Source: Flavobacterium faecale (GTDB taxonomy: Bacteria > Bacteroidota > Bacteroidia > Flavobacteriales > Flavobacteriaceae). Taken from it: DNA of 64,000 nucleotides. Below are positions 63,350-64,000 of the stretch, piece after piece. The stretch is from positions 4,376,001-4,440,000 of the forward strand of contig NZ_CP020918.1 in NCBI RefSeq assembly GCF_003076455.1, written 5' to 3'. The translations under genes were made by a program, and so were the position numbers. The first letter of the stretch is position 1; every line of letters starts with the position of its first letter. The notes below the pieces were generated by a model. It searched no databases. It was given only the letters and a program-made list of their open reading frames with translations, and was not told the origin of the DNA.

Positions 63350-64000
63350 ATGCAGTTTAAACATCCCGAATTATTATACTTCTTGTTTTTATTGCTCGTA
63401 CCTATTTTGGTGCATCTATTTCAATTGCGACGTTTTAAGAAAGAATATTTTACCAATGTTCGGTTTTTAAAAGCGCTAACGATTCAAACCCGCAAAAGTT
63501 CAACCATCAAAAAATGGTTACTTCTCGCCTGCCGAATGCTTCTCCTTACCTTTATAATCCTGGCCTTTGCACAACCTTTTTTCGAAGCCAAAGACAGTAA
63601 AAATAGTAGTAACGAACTGTATATTATTCTCGACAATTCCCTTAGCATGCAAGCCAAGGGGCAAAAAGGGGAATTATTAAAACGTGCTGTACAAGAATTA
63701 TTGGAGAATATACCAGAGAATACTACCTTCTCTTTATTAACCAATTCTCAAACTTTTTGGAATACAACTAAGAAAGAAATTCAGTCGGACTTGCAAAAAT
63801 TGCAATATAGTGGCATTCCGTTTCAAGCGGAAGCCTTACTCACACAGGTACAAGCGCACAAATCAGCTTATAAAAAAGACATCATTATTATCACTGATGC
63901 TGTAGGATTAGAAAAAAAACTACTACAAAGCATTCGAAAAGAAGATAACGCCTATTTTATAATTCCGAAAGCAGAACAAAAAAACAATGTTGCCATTGAC
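63350..64000 (+). CDS. BatA-domain membrane protein (N-terminal part)
   Basis: Open from ATG 63350 to the window edge (217 codons so far). The N-terminus shows the BatA/TIGR02226 pattern: a membrane helix (YFLFLLLVPILVHLFQLRR), the basic FKKEYFTNVRFLKAL loop, KWLLLACRMLLLTFIILAFAQPFF as second helix, then a VWA-like domain with DNSLSMQAKG in the MIDAS position. BatA proteins are usually linked to Bacteroidota aerotolerance or gliding-related membrane complexes; role here not known. TATTTTTG at 63301 is a possible -7 element. Confidence 0.88.
   Translation, partial: MQFKHPELLYFLFLLLVPILVHLFQLRRFKKEYFTNVRFLKALTIQTRKSSTIKKWLLLACRMLLLTFIILAFAQPFFEAKDSKNSSNELYIILDNSLSMQAKGQKGELLKRAVQELLENIPENTTFSLLTNSQTFWNTTKKEIQSDLQKLQYSGIPFQAEALLTQVQAHKSAYKKDIIIITDAVGLEKKLLQSIRKEDNAYFIIPKAEQKNNVAID

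Noticed and set aside
1..64000. tRNA, rRNA, CRISPR, transposase or prophage genes
   Set aside because: No cloverleaf-like sequences, repeat-spacer arrays, transposase motifs or phage genes were seen on reading; the palindromic elements carry no ORF.

Overview
The window looks like chromosome from a Flavobacterium-like member of the Bacteroidota. The DNA is AT-rich. A SusC-type TonB-dependent transporter sits beside a sulfatase. Promoter-like TAnnTTTG elements lie close to start codons, and there are many Bacteroidota families (DUF6428, TIGR02757, BatA, DUF808, TIGR04282/TIGR04283 glycosyltransferases). Several intergenic palindromic repeats also fit this group. No rRNA, tRNA, CRISPR array, transposase or prophage gene was seen.

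Layout. 1-4929 (minus): edge of a polysaccharide-utilisation locus, with a partial SusC and a secreted sulfatase. 5117-12306 (plus): a compact, partly overlapping run with a periplasmic rhodanese, a TIGR04282 protein, a membrane di-iron fatty-acid-hydroxylase-family enzyme, DUF547, a TIGR04283 glycosyltransferase, a lipoprotein, a two-dinucleotide FAD reductase and a membrane polyferredoxin. This is the least understood part of the window. The two glycosyltransferase families carry arsenosugar-biosynthesis names, and an arsenic-resistance block lies about 13 kb downstream. 12623-18435 (plus): a MORN-like secreted protein, three glycosyltransferases (DPM-like, cellulose-synthase-like, GT87-like), an ECF sigma factor, a small putative anti-sigma protein and an aldo/keto reductase. 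18533-21918: patatin, a GH113-like glycosidase, and exported MsrB and MsrA.

22572-24159: PII-AmtB ammonium module. 24432-28497: two tandem HMA-like small proteins, ArsR, DUF6428, a LMW-PTP-type arsenate reductase and an ACR3 arsenite exporter, separated by palindromic repeat elements. 29036-43720: four histidine kinases with no stand-alone response regulator, a FAD monooxygenase with an N-terminal DnaJ-like CxxCxGxG zinc-finger segment, MscS, a DJ-1/PfpI protein, an alpha/beta hydrolase cut by an in-frame stop, and an AraC regulator next to an aldehyde dehydrogenase.

43966-52290: housekeeping block: NUDIX and pyrE (divergent, start codons 7 bp apart), SRPBCC protein, birA, rsfS, ftsH, LUD protein, cdsA, psd, acyl-CoA-binding protein and an exported superoxide dismutase. 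52336-64000: GH13 amylase, DUF808, a DEAD-type helicase, a small membrane protein, a three-gene minus operon (LolD-like ATPase, large membrane protein, TIGR02757), a cytosolic MsrA, a small membrane protein, an exported lactonase-like propeller and the start of a BatA protein.

All family assignments come from reading motifs and architecture. No database search was run.
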